A stretch of DNA of 7,090 nt from NCBI GenBank assembly GCA_009774055.1, contig VSNB01000166.1:1-7090 (forward strand). Reading direction: 5' to 3'. The translations under genes were made by a program, and so were the position numbers. Below the pieces are notes generated by a model. The model was not told the DNA's origin. It saw only the letters and a list, made by a program, of their open reading frames with translations, and ran no database searches. Shown one piece after another: positions 1 through 4,985 of the stretch; position 1 is the stretch's first letter; each line of letters begins with the position of its first letter. This DNA is from Clostridiales bacterium. Its GTDB lineage: Bacteria > Bacillota > Clostridia > Oscillospirales > Oscillospiraceae.

Positions 1-912
1 GAGGGGGAGAGGCTGCTCTTCGCCGTGGCCCTGGACGAGGGGGGCTGCGGGCTGGAATACTACCGAATGCTGTCCGCCCTGCGCCGGGGGGAGGAGTCCC
101 TGGCCGGCTGCACCGCCGGCCTGGTGGTCACGGGCCAGGGGGAGCTGTATACCAAAGACGTGGCCCGGGATCTGGTGCTGTCAGCCAATATGGCGGGCTG
201 CGCCTTCCTGGGGCGGCCCCTGGTGGAGGCCACCGGGTCTTTGCGGAACTTCCGGGTTCAGGCGGAGATCCGAGGTACCGACGAGGCCGCCGCCTTCGCC
301 CTTGCGGCGGAGGAGCTGATCGACCGGCTGCACTGCGAGCCCCCGCCTCCGCCCATCCGGCGGCTGACCGCCCTCCACGCCTCCTCCCGGGCCACCAGCA
401 ACACCCTGGCCCTGTGGGACCTGGTGCGGCGGAACCTGCCGGCGGACATCGAGGTAACAGAGCTGGGCCTGCGCAACGGTACGGTATCCGACTGCAACGG
501 CTGCGCGTATACCACCTGCCTCCACTTCGGGGAGCAGGGGGGGTGCTTCTACGGCGGGCCCATGGTGGACGAGGTGTTTCCGGCGGTGCGGGAGTGCGAC
601 GCCCTGGTGATGCTCTGCGCCAACTACAACGACGCGCTGTCCGCCAACCTGACCGCCTTCGTCAACCGCCTGACGGCCCTCTTCCGCCAGAACCGGTTCT
701 ATGACAAGCGGCTCTACGGCCTGATCGTCTCCGGCTACTCCGGCGGGGACCTGCTGGCCCGGCAGCTGATTTCCGGGCTGAATATGAACAAGAGCTTTTA
801 CCTGCCCCCCCGCTTCTGCATGATGGAAACCGCCAACGAGAAGGGCAGCCTGATCCGGCTTCCCGGCGCAGCCCTGCGGGGAGAGGCCTTTGCAAAACAG
901 ATGGCGGGGTGA
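1..912 (+). CDS. NAD(P)H-dependent FMN reductase-like flavoprotein, 5' partial
   Basis: The frame is open from base 1, and the first candidate start (GTG at 25) has no ribosome binding site before it, so the true start lies upstream of the window. The C-terminal half, from about base 364, looks like a flavodoxin-fold FMN reductase. LHASSRATSNT resembles the phosphate-binding loop of this family (usual form GSxRxxSNT). It is followed by a four-cysteine cluster (codons at 493, 502, 517 and 544; CX2CX4CX8C), then DALVMLCANYNDALSANLTAF, which matches the usual 'aDaiv..sPvY...sa.lK.f' segment. The part before base 340 (GELYTKD, ANMAGCAFLGRPLVEAT) may be a second, divergent domain. The family moves electrons from NAD(P)H through FMN. 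The cysteine cluster could hold a metal or Fe-S centre, as in iron-sulfur flavoproteins, but its spacing is wider than the compact Isf motif. The substrate is unknown. The gene ends at a TGA (910-912), just before a strong hairpin. Confidence 0.72.
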   Translation, partial: EGERLLFAVALDEGGCGLEYYRMLSALRRGEESLAGCTAGLVVTGQGELYTKDVARDLVLSANMAGCAFLGRPLVEATGSLRNFRVQAEIRGTDEAAAFALAAEELIDRLHCEPPPPPIRRLTALHASSRATSNTLALWDLVRRNLPADIEVTELGLRNGTVSDCNGCAYTTCLHFGEQGGCFYGGPMVDEVFPAVRECDALVMLCANYNDALSANLTAFVNRLTALFRQNRFYDKRLYGLIVSGYSGGDLLARQLISGLNMNKSFYLPPRFCMMETANEKGSLIRLPGAALRGEAFAKQMAG

Positions 913-921
913 AGGGAAGAA

Positions 922-954
922 AAACCGGACAGCATGGAAACTGCTGTCCGGTTT
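922..954 (+). terminator. Stem-loop after the flavoprotein gene
   Basis: A perfect 13-bp stem pairs 922-934 with 942-954 (AAACCGGACAGCA / TGCTGTCCGGTTT) around a 7-nt loop, 9 bases after the stop codon. The A-rich left arm and T-rich right arm give a short GTTT end, but no long T tract follows directly. The second hairpin at 958-990, with six T, probably completes termination. Confidence 0.6.
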
Positions 955-957
955 GCG

Positions 958-990
958 TCTCAAAAAAGTGGCGGCGCCACTTTTTTGAGA
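958..990. terminator. Bidirectional terminator-like hairpin A of repeat copy 1
   Basis: The left arm contains AAAAAAGTGGC and the right arm GCCACTTTTTT, so either strand reads as a GC-tipped stem ending in six U. The stem is 15 bp with a 3-nt loop. It lies between the + gene ending at 912 and the - gene ending at 1178, and could stop transcription from both. Confidence 0.6.
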
Positions 991-1109
991 AAGGGGACCG
1001 GGCCGAGTTCGGCCCGCAAAGTACTTTTTCGAGGTGCACGCCCCCGAAAAAGTGATTATAATTTATTCACGCCTTTGGCGTGAACTCCTGCGGAGGGCTT
1101 TTTTGACAG
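958..1109 (+). repeat. Structured intergenic repeat, copy 1
   Basis: The element is a chain of stem-loops. A: 958-972/976-990, 15 bp, loop GGC, with A6 and T6 arms. B: 999-1005/1010-1016. GCAAAGT follows at 1016-1022. C: 1023-1031/1045-1053, 9 bp with a 13-nt loop. A 12-nt AT-rich linker follows. D: 1066-1073/1077-1084 (TTCACGCC/GGCGTGAA). E: CTCC-TGC-GGAG at 1085-1095, then GGC and six T, ending in GACAG. Copy 2 at 3262-3454 has the same order, the same stem and loop lengths for A and C, the same linker length, and the same E with one T fewer. Stem sequences differ but stay paired. The ends are loosely inverted (TCTCAAAAAAG at the left, CTTTTTTGACAG at the right). It lies between convergent genes, where A and E can act as terminators. 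No protein is encoded. Confidence 0.8.
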
Positions 1110-1114
1110 CCTGG

Positions 1115-1150
1115 GGAAGGCCCGGCTGATCAAGTCCAGCCGGGCCTTCC
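1115..1150 (-). terminator. Hairpin downstream of the repeat-protein operon
   Basis: A perfect 14-bp stem pairs 1115-1128 (GGAAGGCCCGGCTG) with 1137-1150 around an 8-nt loop. It begins 27 bases past the TAA of the minus-strand gene at 1178. No T tract follows immediately on the minus strand. The first U run comes from the T6/A6 stretch at 1099-1104, so it may work as an RNA 3' end stabiliser or an imperfect terminator. Confidence 0.5.
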
Positions 1151-1177
1151 TCTATTGATAGGAGGGGAAAATCTTAT

Positions 1178-2395
1178 TTAAAAGGTATAGGAAGCGGCGT
1201 TGATCTGGACGGTGTTTTCGTCCTCCTCATCCTCCGTCTCCTCCTCCTCTTCGCTCTCCTCACCGGCCAGGACGAAGGCGGCGACATCCCGGGCCAGAGC
1301 CTCGGCCACGGACTTCTGCTCCTTGTCGGCGCAGATCACCGCCGCGCAGTCGGAGAGGCTTACCAGCTTCTCCTTCAGCAGCTCCGCCGTCACGTCCTCG
1401 GCGAAGGCCACGCTGGCGCAGCCCATCACGCTCACGCCGTCCTCCGCATCCGCCAGAAGCCTGGCGGTGATCTCGGCCTGGGCCATGTCGGAAATCAGCA
1501 GGCCGCCCACCACCTGCAGCCTGTCATAGGCCAGGTCCATTTCCAGAACCCGGTCCTTCATGCTTCTGCAAACCAGCAGATCGCCGTTTACCCGCAGGAA
1601 GGTCACCTGGTCCAGCGCGGACGCGCTGTCGGGGGTAATGGAGAGGCGGCCGTCGACATACAGCTTTCCGCCGTACCGCTTTACCAGATTCTCATCCAGC
1701 ACGGCGTCATCGTCCACGTAGGCGCAGCCGTCGGGGAGGACCTTGATATCCGCGCGCTCATCGAAGAGGGGCACGGCGGCCTCCGCCAGGGACTCCGCTA
1801 CCAGCAGCTCCTTGGTGACAAAGCGGACGTTCTTCTCCGCCATCCGGGCAAAATCGATGTCAGAAGCCAGGGCGATGATCCTGCCGGGCGCGCAGTAGAG
1901 GGCGTCCTGCTTGGTCCGGAGATGGAAGAAACGGTCCAGCACGGCGGTCTTTTTCAGCAGGATGCCGCCGTCGGGATAGGTGCGGATGGGGCCGTTGATC
2001 TGGAAGGCGCTCAGCAGGCCCGACATGCTCTCCGGGCAGGTGACGGGGCCGTTGACGGTCATGCCCGCATAGCTTCTCAGCACCGCCTCGCAGCCGGACT
2101 CGATGGTGAGGGGGGCGTTGACCACCACATACAGCTTTTCCTCCGGCACGGCGCTGCTCGCGCTGATGGTCATGGGGCCGTTGACAAGGGAGAAACGGAC
2201 GTCCCCGCTGATGGCGGCGGTGCCGGCGGTGTTGACGCAGACCCCGTACCGGCCCAGCAGAGCCTGGGCCTCCGGGCTGGTGACCAGGGTGGCGGCGTTG
2301 ATCTGCACCGCCTCATAGGCGCTGAGAATCTCCTCGGTGATGTTCCGGGTGTCGCAGATGGCGCAGTTGACCTGCAGCTTTTTCTTGTTCTCCAT
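1178..2395 (-). CDS. Putative beta-solenoid repeat protein, unknown function
   Basis: The protein has 405 residues. ATG at 2395 is preferred over the in-frame ATG at 2410 because GGAGGA (2403-2408) lies 7 bases before it, whereas the upstream ATG overlaps that site. I do not recognise a named family. Residues 31-139 carry a short repeat about every 20 residues: QINAATLV (31), LVNGPMTI (70), VVNAPLTI (91), TVNGPVTC (113), QINGPIRT (132). Weaker copies follow: VDGRLSI (247), RVNGDLLV (268), VVGGLLIS (295). Hydrophobic strands alternating with N-G turns suggest a right-handed beta-solenoid, perhaps bactofilin-like; this is inference. There is no signal peptide or membrane segment, and CAIC at 11-14 is a possible metal or thiol site. 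Residues 379-393 are almost all acidic, and the last ten residues (VQINAASYTF) echo residues 30-38. It is the last gene of the sigma-factor operon, 38 nt after the 51-residue protein. Confidence 0.75.
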   Translation of the reverse strand: MENKKKLQVNCAICDTRNITEEILSAYEAVQINAATLVTSPEAQALLGRYGVCVNTAGTAAISGDVRFSLVNGPMTISASSAVPEEKLYVVVNAPLTIESGCEAVLRSYAGMTVNGPVTCPESMSGLLSAFQINGPIRTYPDGGILLKKTAVLDRFFHLRTKQDALYCAPGRIIALASDIDFARMAEKNVRFVTKELLVAESLAEAAVPLFDERADIKVLPDGCAYVDDDAVLDENLVKRYGGKLYVDGRLSITPDSASALDQVTFLRVNGDLLVCRSMKDRVLEMDLAYDRLQVVGGLLISDMAQAEITARLLADAEDGVSVMGCASVAFAEDVTAELLKEKLVSLSDCAAVICADKEQKSVAEALARDVAAFVLAGEESEEEEETEDEEDENTVQINAASYTF

Positions 2396-2433
2396 GATAC
2401 ATTCCTCCATAAAAATATTTGAATTTGAAGTTT

Positions 2434-2589
2434 TTACAGCTTGATGCGGTAGATGCGGCAGTAGGACTCCAGCAGGGACTGTCCCTCCCGGTCGGCGGCC
2501 ATATCGATGAGGCCGCCCTCACGGACGGGATTCCGGCGGTTCCGCTCCACGGGGTTGTACCACAGCGGGGCTTTCTTCGTGCGTTTCAT
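2434..2589 (-). CDS. 51-residue basic protein, unknown
   Basis: The frame could be extended upstream to 2622, but ATG at 2589 has GGAGG (2598-2602) 8 bases before it, and a start there places the gene 17 nt after the sigma-factor stop. The product is small, hydrophilic and basic at the N-terminus (MKRTKKAPLWYNPVERNRR), with a YCRIYRIKL end. It has no membrane segment and no cysteine pair, so it does not look like a classical anti-sigma factor. Its place between a sigma factor and the repeat protein, each with its own strong ribosome binding site, argues that it is translated. It could be a small sigma regulator or an accessory to the repeat protein; the sequence does not decide. Confidence 0.6.
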   Translation of the reverse strand: MKRTKKAPLWYNPVERNRRNPVREGGLIDMAADREGQSLLESYCRIYRIKL

Positions 2590-2606
2590 CTCAAATTCCT
2601 CCATTC

Positions 2607-3071
2607 TTATTCTTCGACCCACTGGCGCAGCCGCCGTTTGGCGGAGGCCAGCCGGGAGCGGACGGTAGCGGACGGGAGATCGAACATGTCCCCCAGCTCC
2701 TTGGCGTTGTAGCCCTCAAAATACCGCAGGGTAAAGACGGTCCTCTCGCCCTCCGGCAGGCGGGCGATGAGCTGGGCCACGGCGGCCTGGCTCAGGTCCT
2801 CCTCGAAGGCGGCCAGGGGGAAGTATTCGTCCTTCATGGGCGTTTCCCGGGACTGCTTTCTCGCCTGATCGATGAAGAGGTTTCGGGCGGTCTTGTAGAG
2901 CCAGGCCCGGCTCTGGCCCCGGGAGAGGTCCTCCAGGTCCTCCCAGTGGGTGAAGGCCCGCAGGTAAGTCTCCTGGACCAGGTCCTCGGCGGAAGCCCGG
3001 TTTTTTGTCATGGCGGTGCAGTAGGTTATGATTTCCTTATAAAACTTGCCGTAGAGCTCTTCAAGTTCCAT
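2607..3071 (-). CDS. ECF-type sigma-70 family RNA polymerase sigma factor
   Basis: The protein has 154 residues from ATG at 3071, with AGGAG 10 bases upstream. A TTG 10 codons earlier (3101) is open but lacks a ribosome binding site. Region 2 covers about residues 10-73, including RASAEDLVQETYLRAF, the usual core-binding helix, and WLYKTARNLFIDQARK, the -10 recognition part. Region 4 covers about 100-151: LPEGERTVFTLRYFEGY, then the helix-turn-helix AKELGDMFDLPSATVRSRLASAKRRL that reads the -35 element. There is no region 1 or 3, as expected for this group, and the length is typical. It would direct RNA polymerase to a small regulon, often including its own operon. No anti-sigma gene with a membrane helix is adjacent; instead a 51-residue protein and a repeat protein follow on the same strand. 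The target regulon cannot be read from this window. Confidence 0.93.
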   Translation of the reverse strand: MELEELYGKFYKEIITYCTAMTKNRASAEDLVQETYLRAFTHWEDLEDLSRGQSRAWLYKTARNLFIDQARKQSRETPMKDEYFPLAAFEEDLSQAAVAQLIARLPEGERTVFTLRYFEGYNAKELGDMFDLPSATVRSRLASAKRRLRQWVEE

Positions 3072-3100
3072 TGTCGGGCGGCTCCTCTCTTGCGTGTTCA

Positions 3101-3130
3101 ACTATAGAACGGATGAGACGGGGGAAGTGT
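3101..3130 (-). promoter_or_regulatory. Possible promoter of the sigma-factor operon
   Basis: On the minus strand TATAGT (complement of 3101-3106) sits about 30 bases before the sigma-factor ATG, leaving a short leader with AGGAG. At 17-18 bp upstream the -35 position reads CACTTC or ACACTT, a poor match to TTGACA. If the operon is autoregulated, the ECF promoter could instead use other bases around TGTAAAC (3127-3134); no clear ECF -35/-10 pair was found. Confidence 0.3.
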
Positions 3131-3184
3131 TTACAAAAATCGGAAATTTTTTCTTCGCCGCCCATGGAGGCTCGAGGCCCGGAC

Positions 3185-3231
3185 GCCGCGGACGCCTTTC
3201 CTCCGCGGCAAACGCGCGCGAAAAAGCGCGC
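3185..3231. repeat. GC-rich inverted repeats upstream of the palindrome
   Basis: Two small stem-loops lie side by side: GCCGCGGA/TCCGCGGC (3185-3192/3202-3209), and a CG-alternating stem GCGCGC/GCGCGC (3214-3219/3226-3231) around GAAAAA. The second shares its last bases with the 30-nt palindrome that starts at 3229. They belong to the same repeat-rich intergenic block and encode nothing recognisable. Confidence 0.5.
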
Positions 3232-3258
3232 AAGGGGGCGGCATGCCCCCTTGCGAAT
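3229..3258. repeat. 30-nt palindromic repeat, left copy
   Basis: CGCAAGGGGGC (3229-3239) pairs with GCCCCCTTGCG (3245-3255) around GGCAT, followed by AAT. It is identical over 30 nt to 3460-3489 and in the same orientation. It resembles a repetitive extragenic palindrome. It lies just outside the left end of repeat copy 2. Confidence 0.85.
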
Positions 3259-3261
3259 GTG

Positions 3262-3454
3262 TGTCAAAAAAGATGCTTCGCATCTTTTTTGAATAAGCTT
3301 CGCTTCGTTCCGCGCCTCGGTTGTCTGCCTGCGGCAGACAATTCGACGCTCACTCCGCGCAAAGTGTTTTTCCCACGTACACGCCGCGGGAAAAACGGTC
3401 TAATTTTATTTGCCGCCTGCGGGCGGCAAACTCCTGCGGAGGGCTTTTTGACAG
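3262..3454 (+). repeat. Structured intergenic repeat, copy 2
   Basis: The copy begins TGTCAAAAAAG (3262-3272) and ends CTTTTTGACAG (3444-3454), nearly inverted termini. Stems in order are A 3264-3276/3280-3292 (13 bp, loop TTC); a small AAGC/GCTT stem at 3295-3305; B 3321-3329/3333-3341 (TTGTCTGCC/GGCAGACAA); GCAAAGT at 3359-3365; C 3366-3374/3388-3396 (9 bp, 13-nt loop); a 12-nt AT-rich linker; D 3409-3417/3422-3430 (TTTGCCGCC/GGCGGCAAA); and E CTCC-TGC-GGAG (3431-3441) with GGC and five T. From GCAAAGT to the end it aligns with copy 1 without gaps except one extra pair and one extra loop base in D. The A-to-C spacing is about 40 nt longer than in copy 1. Both flanking genes are on the opposite strand. 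Hairpin A can terminate in either direction. Confidence 0.8.
3264..3292. terminator. Bidirectional terminator-like hairpin A of repeat copy 2
   Basis: TCAAAAAAGATGC pairs perfectly with GCATCTTTTTTGA around TTC. Read on the minus strand it would end transcription coming from the methyltransferase gene (stop at 3536) before the sigma-factor promoter. It is the only clear U-tract terminator between those two minus-strand units. Confidence 0.6.
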
Positions 3455-3459
3455 TCTAA

Positions 3460-3489
3460 CGCAAGGGGGCGGCATGCCCCCTTGCGAAT
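3460..3489. repeat. 30-nt palindromic repeat, right copy
   Basis: Identical to 3229-3258: an 11-bp stem with a GGCAT loop, followed by AAT. It starts 5 nt after the right end of repeat copy 2 and lies about 46 nt downstream of the methyltransferase stop. It could protect or end that transcript, but no T tract follows it on the minus strand. Confidence 0.85.
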
Positions 3490-3535
3490 CCTCATTCTAT
3501 ATAGTGTTCCTCCACTGCAGCCCGGCAGGCCGCGC

Positions 3536-4285
3536 CTACTTCCCGCGTATGGCGGAAAAATAGATCCTCTGCTCCTTTTCCCTGGGGCCCGCCATCCGGC
3601 AGTCCCCATAGGCCCGGACGCGGGTGAATCCCGCATCCATCAGCCACATCCGCAGCTCGTCCACGGTATACCCCCTCTGCCGGTGCTCCTCGCCGCTCCG
3701 GCTCCATCCGCCGTCGGGGCGGCGGGTGAAGATGTCCATCCAGTAGGAGCAGATCCTGCTCCTCTTCTCATATTCCGTCCGCCAGACGCAGTACACGTCC
3801 TCCCGCTCGTCCAGAAAGACCTGTCCGTCCAGGGACGCCAGCTTCTCCACGCTGTTGACGTCAAAAATAAGGATGCCCCCCGGGGCGATGAACAGGTGCA
3901 GCCGCTGAAAGGCCTTCTGCACGTCCTTGGGGCTGGTGAGATAATTGAGGCTGTCCAGGCAGCAGACCGCCGCGTCCACCGTGCCGTACAGGTCCAGGCC
4001 CGTCATGGTCTGGTGCAGGAACACCGGCGGCTCCCCCGCCAGGCCCGCCGCCTTCTCCCGGGCCCGGGCCAGCATGTCGGGGCTGGCGTCCGCGGCGATG
4101 AGCTCGTAGCCCCGCTCCGTGAGAATGGCGGTCATCTCCCCGGTGCCGCAGGCCAGGTCCAGCACCGTATGTACGGGAATCCCGCTCTTCTGGAACAGCT
4201 TTTCCAGATAGTCCGCCCGCCGCCGGTAGCCCACGTCCTCCGTCAGCGCGTCGTAAACCCCCGCCAGGGCCTCGTAGGCGCTCAC
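3536..4285 (-). CDS. Class I SAM-dependent methyltransferase
   Basis: The protein has 249 residues from GTG at 4285, which overlaps the yerC stop by 4 nt (GTGA) and has GGAGG 9 bases upstream. The fold is Rossmann-like. Motif I is VLDLACGTGEMT (residues 41-52), with the SAM-binding acidic residue D66 in IAADAS. DAAVCCLDSLNYL is the strand-4 segment, and LFIAPGGILIFDVNS the post-motif strand. The opening (YEALAGVYDALTEDVGYRRRADYL) is like small methyltransferases of the B. subtilis YqeM type that begin with a 'FA.vYD.l....Y..W' helix. Length fits that group. It would use S-adenosylmethionine in the cytoplasm; the methyl acceptor cannot be told. Close coupling to yerC suggests the two are made together. 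No secretion or membrane signal is present. Confidence 0.88.
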   Translation of the reverse strand: MSAYEALAGVYDALTEDVGYRRRADYLEKLFQKSGIPVHTVLDLACGTGEMTAILTERGYELIAADASPDMLARAREKAAGLAGEPPVFLHQTMTGLDLYGTVDAAVCCLDSLNYLTSPKDVQKAFQRLHLFIAPGGILIFDVNSVEKLASLDGQVFLDEREDVYCVWRTEYEKRSRICSYWMDIFTRRPDGGWSRSGEEHRQRGYTVDELRMWLMDAGFTRVRAYGDCRMAGPREKEQRIYFSAIRGK

Positions 4286-4596
4286 GATTTCTTTCCTCCC
4301 GTCTTCTCCCGGATCTTCGCCCGCTCAAAGAACACCTGATACCCGCCGTGGCCGAAGGCCAGGGAGCGGTTCACCCGGCTGATGGTGGCGCTGGACGCCC
4401 CCGTCCGCTCCAGGATGTCGTTGTAGATCATCCCCTGCCGGAGCAGCACAGCCACCTCGAAGCGCTGCTCCATGGCCCGCAGCTCCGTGACGGTGCACAG
4501 ATCCTGGAAGAAGTTGTACACCTCCTCCTCCGTCTTCAGCGTCAGGACGGCCTGGTACAGCCCGTCGCTTTTCTCCTTTTTCGTGATTCTTGCCAT
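4282..4596 (-). CDS. yerC: YerC/YecD family TrpR-related DNA-binding protein
   Basis: The protein has 104 residues, matching the family. The pattern LYQAVLTLKTEEEVYNFFQD (residues 13-32), LCTVTELRAMEQRFEVAVLL (33-52), then the helix-turn-helix MIYNDILERTGASSATISRVNRSL (56-79) and FGHGGYQ (81-87) is that of YerC, a cytoplasmic relative of the tryptophan repressor. Its effector and regulon are poorly known. The last residues (EKTGGKKS) are basic. ATG at 4596 has AAGGAGG 8 bases upstream. It is the first gene of the pair with the methyltransferase, joined by GTGA. An inverted repeat over its promoter could be an autoregulatory operator (inference). Confidence 0.93.
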   Translation of the reverse strand: MARITKKEKSDGLYQAVLTLKTEEEVYNFFQDLCTVTELRAMEQRFEVAVLLRQGMIYNDILERTGASSATISRVNRSLAFGHGGYQVFFERAKIREKTGGKKS

Positions 4597-4633
4597 CCGC
4601 GTTCCCTCCTTGGCGCAGGAATTTTCCCCGGAC

Positions 4634-4654
4634 GGGCGGCTCTCCCGGCCGCCC
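4634..4654 (-). promoter_or_regulatory. Stem-loop in the yerC leader
   Basis: GGGCGGC (4634-4640) pairs with GCCGCCC (4648-4654) around 7 nt. It lies inside the roughly 90-nt leader predicted from the promoter at 4692-4720, about 40 nt before the ATG. No T tract follows, so it is not an intrinsic terminator. It may affect leader stability; no known riboswitch is recognised. Confidence 0.4.
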
Positions 4655-4661
4655 CCTCCGC

Positions 4662-4696
4662 AAAATAGGATGAATTGTCTCAGTAGGGCCTATTTT
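4662..4696. promoter_or_regulatory. Inverted repeat over the yerC -10, candidate operator
   Basis: AAAATAGG (4662-4669) and CCTATTTT (4689-4696) are perfect inverted copies 19 nt apart. The right arm overlaps the -10 hexamer and would not be transcribed, so the repeat acts, if at all, as DNA. A dimeric helix-turn-helix protein such as YerC could bind it. A further AAAATAG occurs at 4819-4825, nearer the glgB promoter. Confidence 0.4.
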
Positions 4697-4720
4697 ATCA
4701 CTTCAATTCACGAAAGTAAA
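4692..4720 (-). promoter_or_regulatory. Sigma-A promoter of yerC-methyltransferase
   Basis: On the minus strand, TTTACT (complement of 4715-4720), a 17-nt spacer and TAAAAT (4692-4697), preceded by TG one base upstream (TGATAAAAT), form an extended -10 promoter. Transcription would start near 4685 and leave a leader of about 90 nt. Confidence 0.7.
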
Positions 4721-4883
4721 CACTTTTCCACAAATTTTGCGGAAACCTTTTGCAGGAAAAAAGCCGGATTCTGGCGAAAATACACAGTCCGCTCCGGCCT
4801 GCTTCGTCGGCTTTTGGCAAAATAGACGGGATTCGCTTTGTTTTTTTGTCGCTTTTACCATGGAAAAACTCTTTCCCGCCGCC

Positions 4884-4913
4884 TTGACGCTGGGTAAGCC
4901 CGTGGGGTATAAT
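4884..4913 (+). promoter_or_regulatory. Sigma-A promoter of glgB
   Basis: TTGACG (4884-4889) and a perfect TATAAT (4908-4913) are 18 nt apart. The start would be near 4920, giving a leader of about 65 nt to the glgB ATG. It is divergent from the yerC promoter about 165 bp away. Confidence 0.8.
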
Positions 4914-4926
4914 AAACACAGCATAA

Positions 4927-4949
4927 CCGCTGGAATAAATTACCGGCGG
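4927..4949 (+). promoter_or_regulatory. Stem-loop in the glgB leader
   Basis: CCGCTGG (4927-4933) pairs with CCGGCGG (4943-4949), with one G-T pair, around a 9-nt AT-rich loop. It lies a few bases after the predicted start and well before GGAGG (4973-4977). It may stabilise the 5' end; no attenuator partner was seen. Confidence 0.35.
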
Positions 4950-4985
4950 CGTCCCTACCGACATGATACAATGGAGGATCACGCA

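Noticed and set aside
181..963. A 260-codon minus-strand frame opposite the flavoprotein gene
   Set aside because: It has the composition of an antisense shadow and no domain, and it runs through the terminator hairpin at 922-954.
1101..1108. TTGACA at the ends of the repeat elements as an outward -35 box
   Set aside because: No -10-like hexamer lies 16-18 nt further on, either after 1108 or 3453 on the plus strand or outward from 3262 on the minus strand.
2408..2410. ATG as the start of the repeat protein
   Set aside because: The ribosome binding site GGAGGA overlaps it and is correctly spaced only for the ATG at 2395.
3099..3101. TTG as the start of the sigma factor
   Set aside because: It lacks a ribosome binding site, adds ten residues outside region 2 and would overlap the candidate -10. 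ATG at 3071 has AGGAG in front.
3229..3489. The two identical palindromes as a CRISPR array
   Set aside because: There are only two copies, about 200 nt apart, and the intervening sequence is a structured repeat found elsewhere in the window, with no cas genes.
3406..3636. Short minus-strand frames encoding IRKGACRPLA, here and at 3061-3267
   Set aside because: The shared peptide is only the translation of the 30-nt palindrome. The frames run across stem-loops and have no well-spaced ribosome binding site.
3482..4339. A 285-codon plus-strand frame
   Set aside because: It is antisense to the methyltransferase gene, which has clear SAM-binding motifs and a coupled start.
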